Below are positions 18,851 through 28,600 of a DNA stretch of 64,000 nt, one piece after another. This stretch comes from Hemileia vastatrix (Eukaryota; Basidiomycota; Pucciniomycetes; Pucciniales; Zaghouaniaceae), in the NCBI GenBank assembly GCA_030280995.1, contig JASXTE010000002.1, positions 42,306,683 through 42,370,682 of the forward strand, in the 5' to 3' direction. Each line of letters begins with the position of its first letter. Position 1 is the stretch's first letter. The translations under genes were made by a program, and so were the position numbers. The notes below the pieces were generated by a model. The model saw nothing but the letters and a program-made list of their open reading frames with translations. It was not told the origin of the DNA and did not search any database.

Positions 18851-20349
18851 TGTCAGCCTGTATATCTCCAGGACTGAGTAAAAAGTACTTATAAGTTATG
18901 TTAAACACATGAACTATACATGGGAAATAAATAAGAGTACACAAATAGTATACATAAGTAAAATTATGATAATACACAAAAAATGCCATTATAACACCTT
19001 ATATACACGCATATATCCACCTTTTATAGGTCTTATGTACTTAATATTAAGTTGGAATATGTTAGGGTAATCTTAAGAACCTTAAGTATAAGGCTTCATA
19101 ATTTTTAAGTACACTTAAAGCTGTTATATTCATTGTTTTATGCAAAAAACAAGAAATGCGCTTTATTTCACTTAAAAGTTGACTATATGCACTATAAAAT
19201 TGAGAATATCAAAATTGCGCTTTGGCAGATCAATTGGGCTCATTTAGAACTATTGATTTGGCTATTTAAATGCATAAAAATAACACTTTTCAAATTTGGT
19301 GTTTTTTATGCCAGAAATGGCTTCTGTGTACTGGCCACATACTGCCTGCTTTTTTCCCGTGTGAATAGCTTCATTTTTAGCAAAGTTAGCTTTTTCACAC
19401 TATAATTACCCCACATTCTACGCCCACTGTGGGGAAACACACTAAAATAGGCGACAGGCGCTTATTTAGTGTCCTAGCTTAATTAATAATGCATTGACCC
19501 TGTTTATATGCACTAATTTCATTAATAACCTCACTCTTGGCACTTTATTTCATCACCACGCTTAAATTCGCCTAATTTTAGTCAAGGATTTACCCGTGCA
19601 AGCGCCTGCCAAGAACTGCATGTAGTTACCCCACATCTCACGCTCTTTTTTAAGTTTTTGGGTGGTTTCTCAGTCAATTTTGGTTATTTTTGAATGGGAA
19701 TTTCACGTAGTATAATGTCAGGATTAGCCCCATTATTTCTACAGTCAATCCCCCTTATTATTAAGCTATTATTAACCTTAAAAAGTCTCCTTTAGTCCTT
19801 AATATTATTGTTTTATATGCATATACTCTCTTTTTGTCTTTTTCTTTAATTTTGATGGATTTCCCTTATTATTTCAGGATTTTGGCGGTTATTACTCTTC
19901 TAATTATGTCATGGGTCACTGGGAATGTTGATGGGAATGTCTATTAGTTGTTTAGAGGCGTGATTAACTGTGTATTGGGTGGTACATCAAGGGAATCATT
20001 GGGGAACTCAGTGTGTATAAAAGGAGGAGGTTTTTGGGTTGTATTTCTTCATTCCTTATCATTACAATTTAACCAATATAACCAAACCAATTACAATACA
20101 TATCAATTAGTACTTTTATAAGACTTTTGAATAGTATCTGAATTTATATAATCTATTTTTCTACCAACTATAAAGATTGTAAGCCATATATAAGAATAGT
20201 GAGAATTATATTACTGAGACCTTTATATTTGATTATATTTTACAACTTAGTGGATTAAAACTACAGTATTCATATAGGGCCATTAAAATCTTCTAGACAA
20301 CTGACTATTCAAGCTAGTTCACGTCCTTGTACTTGACCTTAGCCTGATA
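18851..20349 (+). repeat. 3' LTR of element B
   Basis: Copy of 10623-12123, ending CCTGATA with a C-to-T change relative to the 5' LTR, followed by TSD GGTAT (20350-20354). TATA box at 20016-20023. Confidence 0.92.
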
Positions 20350-20373
20350 GGTATTCATAAATTTTTGTCGATA

Positions 20374-21585
20374 TCATAGTTTATCCTCATTGCGGAGGAA
20401 GACTTCGGCACTCCTGGTGCCTCTAGGATAGAACCGTTTCACTTGATCCGCCGCTACCCTCTTCTTCAATACTACTCCATCCAACTCTTCTAACACATAT
20501 GAACTGCCAGAAACTTGCTCCTTGATTTTATACGGTCCATTCCACCTATCTACAAACATCTTTCCCCACTGACTTTTCAAACTCCTATTATACACCAGGA
20601 CCATATCTCCTGGGTTCAAAGGTTTCCTTAATCGATGTGCCAACTGCTCATCCCAATATCTAACTGATTGATTTCGGATCTTCATCATCCGCGAATATGC
20701 CTTTTCTAAATATTCTTCTTTCTTTTCTAGCTGCATCATTCTTGCACACAATAATTCTTCAGTAGTTTTGACCGTGTCCCAGTCAACTCCAAGATATGAT
20801 TCAGCTTCTAAATCAACCGGTAAAACTGCTTTCTGTCCAAAAACAAGCTCATAAGGTGAAAATCCGGTCGTCCTTTTGGCAGTGATTCGATCAGCAAATA
20901 AAACTAAAGGTAAATAGTGCCTCCACTTTTCGGCACTTGTCCCACACATTTTAACTAAAGCATCCTTAATAACTTGATGCCCTCTTTCAACCATGCCTTC
21001 AGCTTCAGGATAATATGGGGTTGCTACCCTAACCTTTGATCCAACTTTCAATACGGCCTCTTTAAACTCTGTCCCAAATTCAGGACCTCCATCTACTGTT
21101 ACCAACTTCATCACCCCATACCTATATACCCAATTATTCAAAAAAAATTCTGCCACATTTTTGGCAGTTAAATTAATAAGAGGCGCTGCCTCTACCCAAC
21201 CAGATAAATCATCTCGGGCCACAATTAAATATTTATACCGTCCCTCTTTTATATGAACGGCATATAAACTAGCTCTCCCAAAGAGCGTATATTCACCGGT
21301 CGCGCGTCTAGGTTCTTTTGGCCTTAAATAACTTTGTCTTTGACATTCTTTGCATGACTGAACCCACTGTTTAACAGCCATCTTCATGCCAGGCCACCAA
21401 AATCGATCAGAAATTCTTCTAAACGTTTCTCTAACGCCTCTATGCCCGAGATCTTCATGCAGTGATTTCAAAACTAATTCTTGCCTCTTCTCTTGAGTTA
21501 TAACTACTTGAGGATTTTGATACCTTCTCCTCATTAAACCTCGAACAGATAGGTAAAACGTAGATGACTTCCTCTTGATAGCCAC
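20374..21585 (-). pseudogene. pol: Integrase of A-minus
   Basis: 403 residues on the minus strand, separated from the upstream pol part by one TAG (GAG in A2; ...LLTL*RPEDCE). It holds the zinc-binding part (HEDLGHRGVRETFRRISDRF ... CKECQ), the catalytic core (AVHIKEGRYKYLIVARDD, VTVDGGPEF, YYPEAEGMVERGH), and ends at the hairpin repeat encoding FLRNEDKL. The first catalytic Asp, in A2 SLDAVHIKEG, reads SLYAVHIKEG here, so the enzyme would be dead. Integration in the family uses a D,D,E triad with 34 residues between the last two. Confidence 0.85.
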
Positions 21586-21615
21586 CCATTCATCGTCTTC
21601 ACAATCTTCTGGCCT

Positions 21616-22434
21616 CTATAAAGTCAACAAATATTTGACTAACAAAAAATAAAAACCAGTCTGACCCCAGACTTCATCTTGAAAATCGATTAATATAACA
21701 TCAATAGGGACTTCTCTATCACCAATATCACCTGCACATGAATGAGCCAATAATTGTTGACCCCTAAATAAATCATTAATCGAGCTATGTCGAAGTTTTT
21801 CTTCTGAACCTTTGGATCCTTCGTAAACCGTATTCAAAAATACCTCTTTCTCTTTATCCACCTTTTTATTTAAATTCTCTAATTCTCCAACATATACACC
21901 ATTACTTAATTTACTACTATCCCACACTACCAATCCATCTTCCTCTACATACACCACATCTTCTTCTACCTCCTTTCTACCAAATTTATCTACACCTTTT
22001 CCAACACCTTTATTAACATAAAAACTATTTTCCAGTTTATCCTCTTGGTGGAGGTCATGATTACCATAATCTAAACACAATAGTCCTGCCAGTTTAACCT
22101 CATGGGGGAGGTCCAAAATAGAAAGAGATACTTGCAGTTTAACCTCTTTCTGGAGGTCCAAAAACATACCCTTCCAACCTTTATCCAACCTAATTTGGCC
22201 CATTTTGCCTTTTTCACCATTTTTAAATTTTATAGAAAAACAGGGTAAATCCAATAAACATATAGAAAAGTCCAAAACGTATTTGCACTCCAAAGTAATA
22301 TTAACAGAAAATAATTGAGAATCCACTTGAATTATCTCCAAGTGAGCTGACCTATTGCAATCCGGGATCTCATCCTGAGGAGAGATTACAACATTAGAGT
22401 GATCAGCCCCAGCTACCCCAAAAAATGAGGGCAT
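21616..22434 (-). pseudogene. pol: Pol N-terminus of A-minus with RT/RNase H deleted
   Basis: 272 residues starting MPSFFGVAGADHSNVV. The first ~95 match A2 pol, then the reading jumps inside a hairpin repeat from DLQKEVKLQVSLSILDL straight to PHEVKLAG, which in A2 lies after RNase H (28092-28113). About 2.1 kb with RT and RNase H is therefore missing, and the joint lies between two copies of the CCTC...GAGG-TAAACTG repeat (22089-22160). The frame stays open through the joint. It ends at LTL followed by TAG. Confidence 0.85.
22344..22425 (-). promoter_or_regulatory. -1 frameshift element of A-minus
   Basis: Slippery TTTTTTG (22419-22425, minus strand), then GGG TAG, a 9-base spacer in all, and a two-helix stem-loop ending with GGTCAGCTC (22344-22352). 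Same layout as in H0 and C; see 36238. Confidence 0.75.
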
Positions 22435-23019
22435 TCATCCCTTTCCAACAAACATATTTCACCAGAAGTCGTCCATTTTATATGCCGCTTCTTGGTGCAT
22501 ACACAACACTGGCACAGAGTAGTAATCCCTGGCCGTGTTTCCCAACCTTCATCTCCAGGAGGTGCTAACCGCATATGTAACCTCCGCATATCTTCACCAG
22601 TGATCTCCAAACTAATCCCCATGCCAGCTTGATACCCTATCCTGGTCTCAAAATCCATCAAAAAAGGACCACCAAGAACAGTTTTGACTGCTCCTCTGGC
22701 CACATAAAAGTGAACCTTACCAACAGTTCCACCAATGCCTAACCTGACATGCTCAGCTGTGCCCATCAGCTCTGTTGCATGCCCTCCAATGCCTCTGAGG
22801 TTTCCCCCAATTCCAATTTTAATTGGCAAGCCTATACTCGTCGCTTGCTCCAATGAAATTAAATTAATTTGAGACCCTGAATCGACCAAGGCCTTTACTT
22901 CTTCACCATTTAGAGTTACCACCAGGTAACCCAGGGGAGCAGAAAAATGTGTATCTACATCTTCCCCAAACTTTTCAGCATTATCACAAATATATTCCAC
23001 CTCTCCAGTGGAAACCCGA
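22413..23019 (-). pseudogene. Protease region of A-minus Gag-Pro
   Basis: Aspartic protease with ALVDSGSQINLISL (active-site D-S-G), a Gly-rich GGNLRGIGGHATELMG loop, and GGPFLMDFETRIGYQ. It is followed by a Cys-rich end CQCCVCTKKRH and DECPHFLG, stop. The frame overlaps pol by 22 bases at the -1 frameshift site. The upstream side is interrupted at 23019 by A2, with CCGA duplicated at 23016-23019 and 34072-34075; the rest continues at 34076-34296. Confidence 0.85.
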
Positions 23020-24221
23020 TGTGGTAGCCTAAAGTTTAGTACGGCACCTAAGTATGTAAATGGAGTTATCACGGCATGCAAGATTGGCGTTATTATTTTT
23101 TTATATATAAAAGGGTTTTATTTAATTTATTTGAGTTTTAAATATGAAGAAATTGGTCAAGAGCGAATGCCTACACGAAAACAATTTATTTTACGGAGAA
23201 AACTTATTTTTACGGTCTGAAAAATTTATAAGTATTAAGTCGAGTCACTCAAGAACCTTGGGAAATTTTCCCAGAATTTTTACTATTTTTCTTATATTTT
23301 TAAATGAATTTTAAAGTTTTATAGAAATATTTACGTTTTCAGAAATTACTTAACTTCGATGAATTTTCACGGGGTAATTAGAGCTGCGCAGACTACGAAA
23401 ATTAGTTTGGTATGTAAAGGGGAAGTAGCTCTATTATGTGTAATTTTTCTAGATTTTTTATTATAGTTTTAAGGTTCTAATTGAGTCCGGAAGTCCGGAC
23501 GGACTCCGCTTCGACTCCGTACGGACTCCGTTCGGACTCCGCTTCGACTCCGTACGGACTCCGCTTCGACTCCGTTCGGACTCCGTTCGGACTCCGCTTC
23601 GGCTCCGTACGGACTCCGTACGGGCTCCGGATTGACTCTGGAAGAGCTCTGGAGGGGAAAACTTAGGCACGTGACTAGGAATACTTAAGCGCTTCTCAAA
23701 CTCGAAATTGAGAGGGGGACACATCATACAGCTTAATCTTTAACCACCACGGTCTCATTTTTTATTACTCAACAAATTAAATAAATTTGTAATACCCTTA
23801 TAACTTTATATTTTTATATTTAACATTTTAGAAATACAATTCAACAATTTAAATCACACTTCATACAGGGTATCTTTAGAAAGGTCTTCATCACTGGGAC
23901 TTGATTATTGCTGTCTCATAAAAATTAAAATTATTATAAAAACATAAAAGTCAATCTTTACAGATCTTTCACTGGTACACCTTAATTGTTGTCATCAGTA
24001 TTTCTTTTATCAACAGCCACTTTCTTTAAATCTCAATAAGCGTTAAATATTTTAGAGTTTCATTATTTTTATTAATCCGATCCAAGTAGATTGGTTAGCT
24101 TAGTGATTTAGAACACCTACTTTGTTATTTTTATTGGAAGGACGGGGTTTTCAGCTTAATCCACATATCTCCTCCGGATTCTGCTTACAGCAAGGCGACT
24201 GTAAGAGTTTACCTTACCATA
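23020..24221 (+). repeat. 5' LTR of A2
   Basis: Starts TGTGGTAGCC and ends CTTACCATA. TATATAAAAGG at 23103-23113 is a possible TATA box. The GC-rich block 23486-23632 is a tandem array. Confidence 0.92.
23486..23632 (+). repeat. 11-bp GC-rich tandem repeat in the A2 LTR
   Basis: About a dozen units of GACTCCGTACG, GACTCCGTTCG or GACTCCGCTTC. Units contain the palindrome TCCGTACGGA and many CpGs in an otherwise AT-rich LTR. Three units make 33 bases, so both strands stay open and give 61- and 88-residue ORFs that are artefacts. Confidence 0.85.
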
Positions 24222-24223
24222 GT

Positions 24224-24246
24224 TGGCGCCCAACGTGGGGTTCGAA
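24224..24246 (+). other. Primer-binding site of A2
   Basis: Same TGGCGCCCAACGTGGGGTTC as in H0, two bases after the LTR end. Two leader hairpins GCCTGCAAGAGGC follow at about 24292 and 24342. Confidence 0.8.
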
Positions 24247-24395
24247 ATCTCTAGCTTTTTCTAGGACTTACTTGGATCTAGGACTTTCTTAGCCTGCAAG
24301 AGGCTTATTCTCTGGAACTCAAATTGGATTTTTGTTATTGGCCTGCAAGAGGCTTGTTATTTTAACGGTTGTTAACGCTTTTCTTATGTTTTGGG

Positions 24396-25577
24396 ATGTC
24401 TTCTACTAGTGGAACTGCTGTGTTGGCTTCTGGTGTACCTGTTAGGGCATCAGTAAGGATTGTATCTTGGGTTGGGCCCAAGTTTTCTGGAGATGATTTA
24501 GAAGGATTTTTACATAGGTATGAAACTGCAGCTGCGATTGATGGTGCTTTACCTTTGGATATGGTGAAGCAGATTAGGTTCTTTATTTTGGACAGAGAGG
24601 TGGAAAAGGAGGTTATTTGTATGGATGGTTATAAAGATCAAGATTGGAGAAAGCTCAAGATGGAAATGGAAAAAAGGTGGCCAAAAGTTTATTCATTGGA
24701 GGATCTAAAGGATATAGCTAGGAAATGGGAATCAAAAGGTGGTGTAACATCTCTGCATCAGTATCATCAGTTTATGGTTGAATTTCAGGTGGTTCTGGAT
24801 TATTTGTTGGAGTATGAAATTTTATTTCATGATAATGCATCAAAGTATATTTTTTGGGATGCTATGGGGGAAAAGGTTAAGAAAGATGTTTTGATGGTGC
24901 TTATTAATGCGAATTTAATGAAGGATCTTCCCGATGGAGAAACTAGGATTCCTGGTATGGAGGTGCTAAAGAAGGTTATTTTGGAACATCTGGATACTCA
25001 TAACTCTGTTGATTTGGACTCTGGAGAAGACACTGAGGTCGCTCAAGAGATAGAAGAGGATGGTTTAAAAGAACTAGTTTCTGATGAAATTTTGGATTCA
25101 GCCATTCCTGAAGATTTTGTCCAGCCTGAAGATATTATTTTTGTTGACTCTTCTGTTTGGAAAGAAGAGATTTTTGAAGATGAAGATATTGTTGTCATTA
25201 ATGACAAAATTTTGGATGATGGGGATAATTTTTTGTTGAATGATTTGAAATCGTATTTAGAGGATTTTTTGCCTCAGGTTTTGTCTTCAGAAGCAGAGAC
25301 TGTCTGCAATGAAGATATGGATATGGTGGATTTGTTACAATCTCAGGGAGAGATTGTTAAGGAGGATATGGTTTTCCCTGCACTAATAAAGGGTGTAGTG
25401 GCATTTGATAATAGAGTGCATAAATTGGATGCACTCATGTTTTGGAAAAGGGTTGTTTATTTTTTATGTCCAATGGCAGGACAAATTATGGGGGTTTATT
25501 TTTGGGTTTTATGGAATCGGTGGATAAGCCCTTGGGGCAAAATTATGGATTATCTCCAGGGGATATCAAGAATTTAA
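24396..25577 (+). CDS. A2 ORF1: Gag-like protein with acidic region and hydrophobic tail
   Basis: 393 residues from MSSTSGTAV (24396). The first ~210 residues are the family Gag: VRIVSWVGPKFSGDDLEGF, DMVKQIRFFILDREVEKEV, IPGMEVLKKVILEHLDTH. From there it diverges from H0 and C: an acidic stretch rich in Glu, Asp and Val (DLDSGEDTEVAQEIEEDG), then a strongly hydrophobic C-terminus with a likely membrane segment (VVYFLCPMAGQIMGVYFWVL) followed by WNRWISPWG. No zinc knuckle or protease remains. A3 carries the same ORF with only in-frame length differences, which argues it is maintained. A structural role, with nucleic-acid binding and cleavage supplied by relatives, is my inference. Confidence 0.8.
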   Translation: MSSTSGTAVLASGVPVRASVRIVSWVGPKFSGDDLEGFLHRYETAAAIDGALPLDMVKQIRFFILDREVEKEVICMDGYKDQDWRKLKMEMEKRWPKVYSLEDLKDIARKWESKGGVTSLHQYHQFMVEFQVVLDYLLEYEILFHDNASKYIFWDAMGEKVKKDVLMVLINANLMKDLPDGETRIPGMEVLKKVILEHLDTHNSVDLDSGEDTEVAQEIEEDGLKELVSDEILDSAIPEDFVQPEDIIFVDSSVWKEEIFEDEDIVVINDKILDDGDNFLLNDLKSYLEDFLPQVLSSEAETVCNEDMDMVDLLQSQGEIVKEDMVFPALIKGVVAFDNRVHKLDALMFWKRVVYFLCPMAGQIMGVYFWVLWNRWISPWGKIMDYLQGISRI

Positions 25578-25579
25578 TT

Positions 25580-25601
25580 CCTCCGAAATGAGGATAAACT
25601 A
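25580..25601 (+). repeat. Hairpin repeat directly after the ORF1 stop of A2
   Basis: CCTC-CGAAAT-GAGG then ATAAACTA, two bases after the TAA. The same arrangement stands after A3 ORF1 (54953-54974). Confidence 0.75.
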
Positions 25602-25638
25602 CCTAAACTTGGCTGAATTTTTTTTTTTTTTTATTGTT

Positions 25639-28600
25639 ATGTCTTCAATTTATTCAGGATTCAAATTATTATGGATGCCCTCATTTTTTGGGGTAGCTGG
25701 GGCTGATCACTCTAATGTTGTAATCTCTCCTCAGGATGAGATCCCGGATTGCAATAGGTCAGCTCACTTGGAGATAATTCAAGTGGATTCTCAATTATTT
25801 TCTGTTAATATTACTTTGGAGTGCAAATACGTTTTGGACTTTTCTATATGTTTATTGGATTTACCCGGTTTTTCTATTAAATTTAAAAACGGTGAAAAAG
25901 GCAAAATGGGCCAAATTAGGTTGGATAAAAATTGGAAGGGTATGTTTACGGACCTCCAGCAAGAGGTTAAACTGCAATTATCTCCTTCTATTACGGACCT
26001 CCAGCAAGAGGGTAAACTGCGAAAATCTTATCAAAATCAAATAAAAAATCTCGGTATAATTAAAACACAAAAAAATAATTTTTGTGAAAATTCAATTCCG
26101 GTCCTCCAGCAAGAGGTTTTACTGCCAACTTTCTTTACGGGTGATTTACTGTTGGATAAGGGAAGAAAAGGTGTTGGAAAATCTGTTTATAAATTAGACG
26201 AGGGAAAGGAGAAAAGGGTAAAATTTAAAAATGAAATAAAATATTTTTCTAATTTTTCTTATTCTGATTCTGGCGATGAAGAAGATTCATTTGATGAGAG
26301 TTTTAATGGCGATGTTTTACCTCAAGTTAATTTAGACGTGGACGCAGCCAAATATAAGAAAGTAGCAAATAAAGTTCGACCTATTAATGAACCGCTACCT
26401 GCTGAATTAAATCCACCCTTGAGAAGACCAAGGTTATCAAGAGATCCTTATGAAAGTCCCTTGGTAAAGAATCCGCCTGAATTTTCTGAGACGTCAAGAA
26501 TCACTTTTGAGAGATTGGGTGTTGTTAATTTTGGACCTGATGGTTGGTTGTCTGGAGAAGAGAAGAAGTTGTTGTTGGATGTGATGGTCAAGCGAGAGAA
26601 GGCCATTGCTTTTGAAGAAGAGGAGAGGGGTGTGTTGAAGCATTCCTATGGGGAGCCTTACAAGATTCCTGTGGTATGTCATGAACCGTGGCAGCAGAAA
26701 CCGATTCCTATTCCGGCTGCATTAAAAGAAGCCTATATTGAAGTTGTCAGAGAACGGATACGCACTGGACTGTATGAGCAATCAACGTCAAGTTATTCTA
26801 GTCCAGTATTTTGTATCAAGAAACCGAATGGCAAGCTTAGAGTTGTTCATGATCTTAGGGAATTAAATAGGGTTACAATAAAGGATGCTGGGATACCACC
26901 TAGTGCTGAGGAGTTTGTTGAAGCGTTTGCAGGGAGAGTGTGTTATGGTTTGGGAGATATTATGGGTGGATATGATGAGAGAGAGTTACATCCGGACTCA
27001 AGGCCTCTCACTACATTCGATACACCACTTGGACGTTTACAGTTAACAAGATTACCTCAAGGAGCAACAAATTCGGTTGCAGTTTATCAAGCTCAGATGG
27101 CTTGGATCCTTCAAGATGAAATTCCACAATATGCTGGAATCTTTATAGATGATGGAGGAATTAAGGGACCAACAACCCACTATGATAACCAGGTGTTGGA
27201 AGAGAATCCCGGGATACGCAAATTCATTTGGGAGTTTGCAATTACTTTAGAAAGAATCTTGTTTCGAATTGAAGAGGCTGGTTTAACTATTTCAGGTTCA
27301 AAATTTTCATGTTGTGTGCCAGCCTTAGAAATATTAGGCCATGTGGTATGTAGAGAGGGTAGGATTATGTCCAAGAAGAAAGTTAACAAAATTCAGTCCT
27401 GGCCAAGACCCAAGAATACGACCGAAGTTAGAGGGTTTTTAGGCGTTTGCGTATATGTTAGAATGTTTATCAAGGACTTTTCTTCATTGGCAGCTCCATT
27501 GAGACGGTTAACGAGAAAGGATGCAGACTGGGAGTGGGATGAAGAGTGTGAGAAGGCGTTTGTGAAGTTGAAGGAGGTTGTAGGGAAGGATTTAGTCCTG
27601 CACAAGTTGGATTATGGAAAAGAAGCTGGCAGAATTTATTTAGCAGTTGATTCAAGTCAGGTTGCAGCTGGGGCGGTTTTGTCTCAGATGGATAAAGCTG
27701 GTTCCATCAGGCCAGTTAGGTATGAATCTGTAGTATTTACTGAGGTCGAATCAAGATATTCTCAACCAAAATTGGAATTATGTGGTGTGGCGAAAATACT
27801 GAAGAAACTTCAGCATATTTTGTGGGGGCAACATTTTGAGTTGCAAGTGGATGCGAAATCGTTAATCCAGATGATTAATTCCCCAAGTTTACCGAACGCA
27901 CCCATGACGAGATGGGTAGCTTTTATCCAACATTTTTCGTTTGATTTAGTTCATAAGCCTGGCAAAACTTTTACTATGCCAGATGGTTTATCAAGGAGAC
28001 CACCCACTGAAGAAGATTCAGACTCAGAAGAGTTCGATGAAGATATACCTATTATCAAAGCCAGCACTAAAGGAGCTGAAGACTTTCCATACCTCCCCCA
28101 TGAGGTTAAACTGGCAGGACTATTGTGTTTAGATTATGATGTTGATGACCTCCACCAAGAGGATAAACTGGAAAATAGTTTTTATGTTAATAAAGGTGTT
28201 GGAAAAGGTGTAGATAAATTCGGCAGAGAGGAGGTAGAAGAAGATGTGGTGTATGTAGAGGAAAATGGATTGGTAGTGTGGGATAGTAGTAAATTAAGGA
28301 ATGGTGTATATGTTGGAGAATTAGAGAATTTAAATAAAAAGGTGGATAAAGAGAAAGAGGTATTTTCAAATACGGTTTTCGAAGGATCCAAAGGTTCAGA
28401 AGAAAAACGTCGACATAGCTCGATTAAAAATTTATTTAGGGGTCAACGATTATTGGCTCATTCATGTGCAGGTGATATTGGTGATAGAGAAGTCCCTATT
28501 GATGTTATATTAATCGATTTTCAAGATGAAGTCTGGGGTCAGACTGGTTTTTATTTTTTGTTAGTCAAATATTTGTTGACTTTAGAGAGGCCAGAAGATT

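Larger units (their letters stand above)
10623..20349 (+). mobile_element. Element B: chromodomain Ty3/Gypsy retrotransposon (chromovirus)
   Basis: Two LTRs of about 1.5 kb (10623-12123; 18851-20349), TSD GGTAT (10618-10622 and 20350-20354). LTR ends are TGTCAG...CTGACA; the last copy reads CTGATA. I saw about five differences between the LTRs, so the insertion is fairly recent, yet the coding part has several breaks. Order of domains: N-terminal ORF, coiled-coil Gag, zinc knuckle, protease, RT, RNase H, integrase, chromodomain. It lies in the 3' hairpin region of A-minus. LTR, primer site and proteins are unrelated in detail to families A and C. Confidence 0.92.

Noticed and set aside
18789..18989. 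Small minus-strand ORF spanning the end of B and its LTR
   Set aside because: Crosses an element boundary, and no protein features are seen.
19133..19405. 90-residue ORF in the 3' LTR of B
   Set aside because: Lies within an LTR, and the same stretch in the 5' LTR carries a stop.
23461..23727. ORFs of 61-88 residues on both strands in the LTR repeat block (also 33311-33577, 52831-53037, 62452-62658)
   Set aside because: They come from an 11-bp repeat whose triple is a multiple of three; the proteins are pure 11-residue repeats and sit in LTRs.
24396..25577. Envelope-like gene in A2/A3
   Set aside because: Only one hydrophobic segment at the end of a Gag-type protein; no signal peptide or surface domain.
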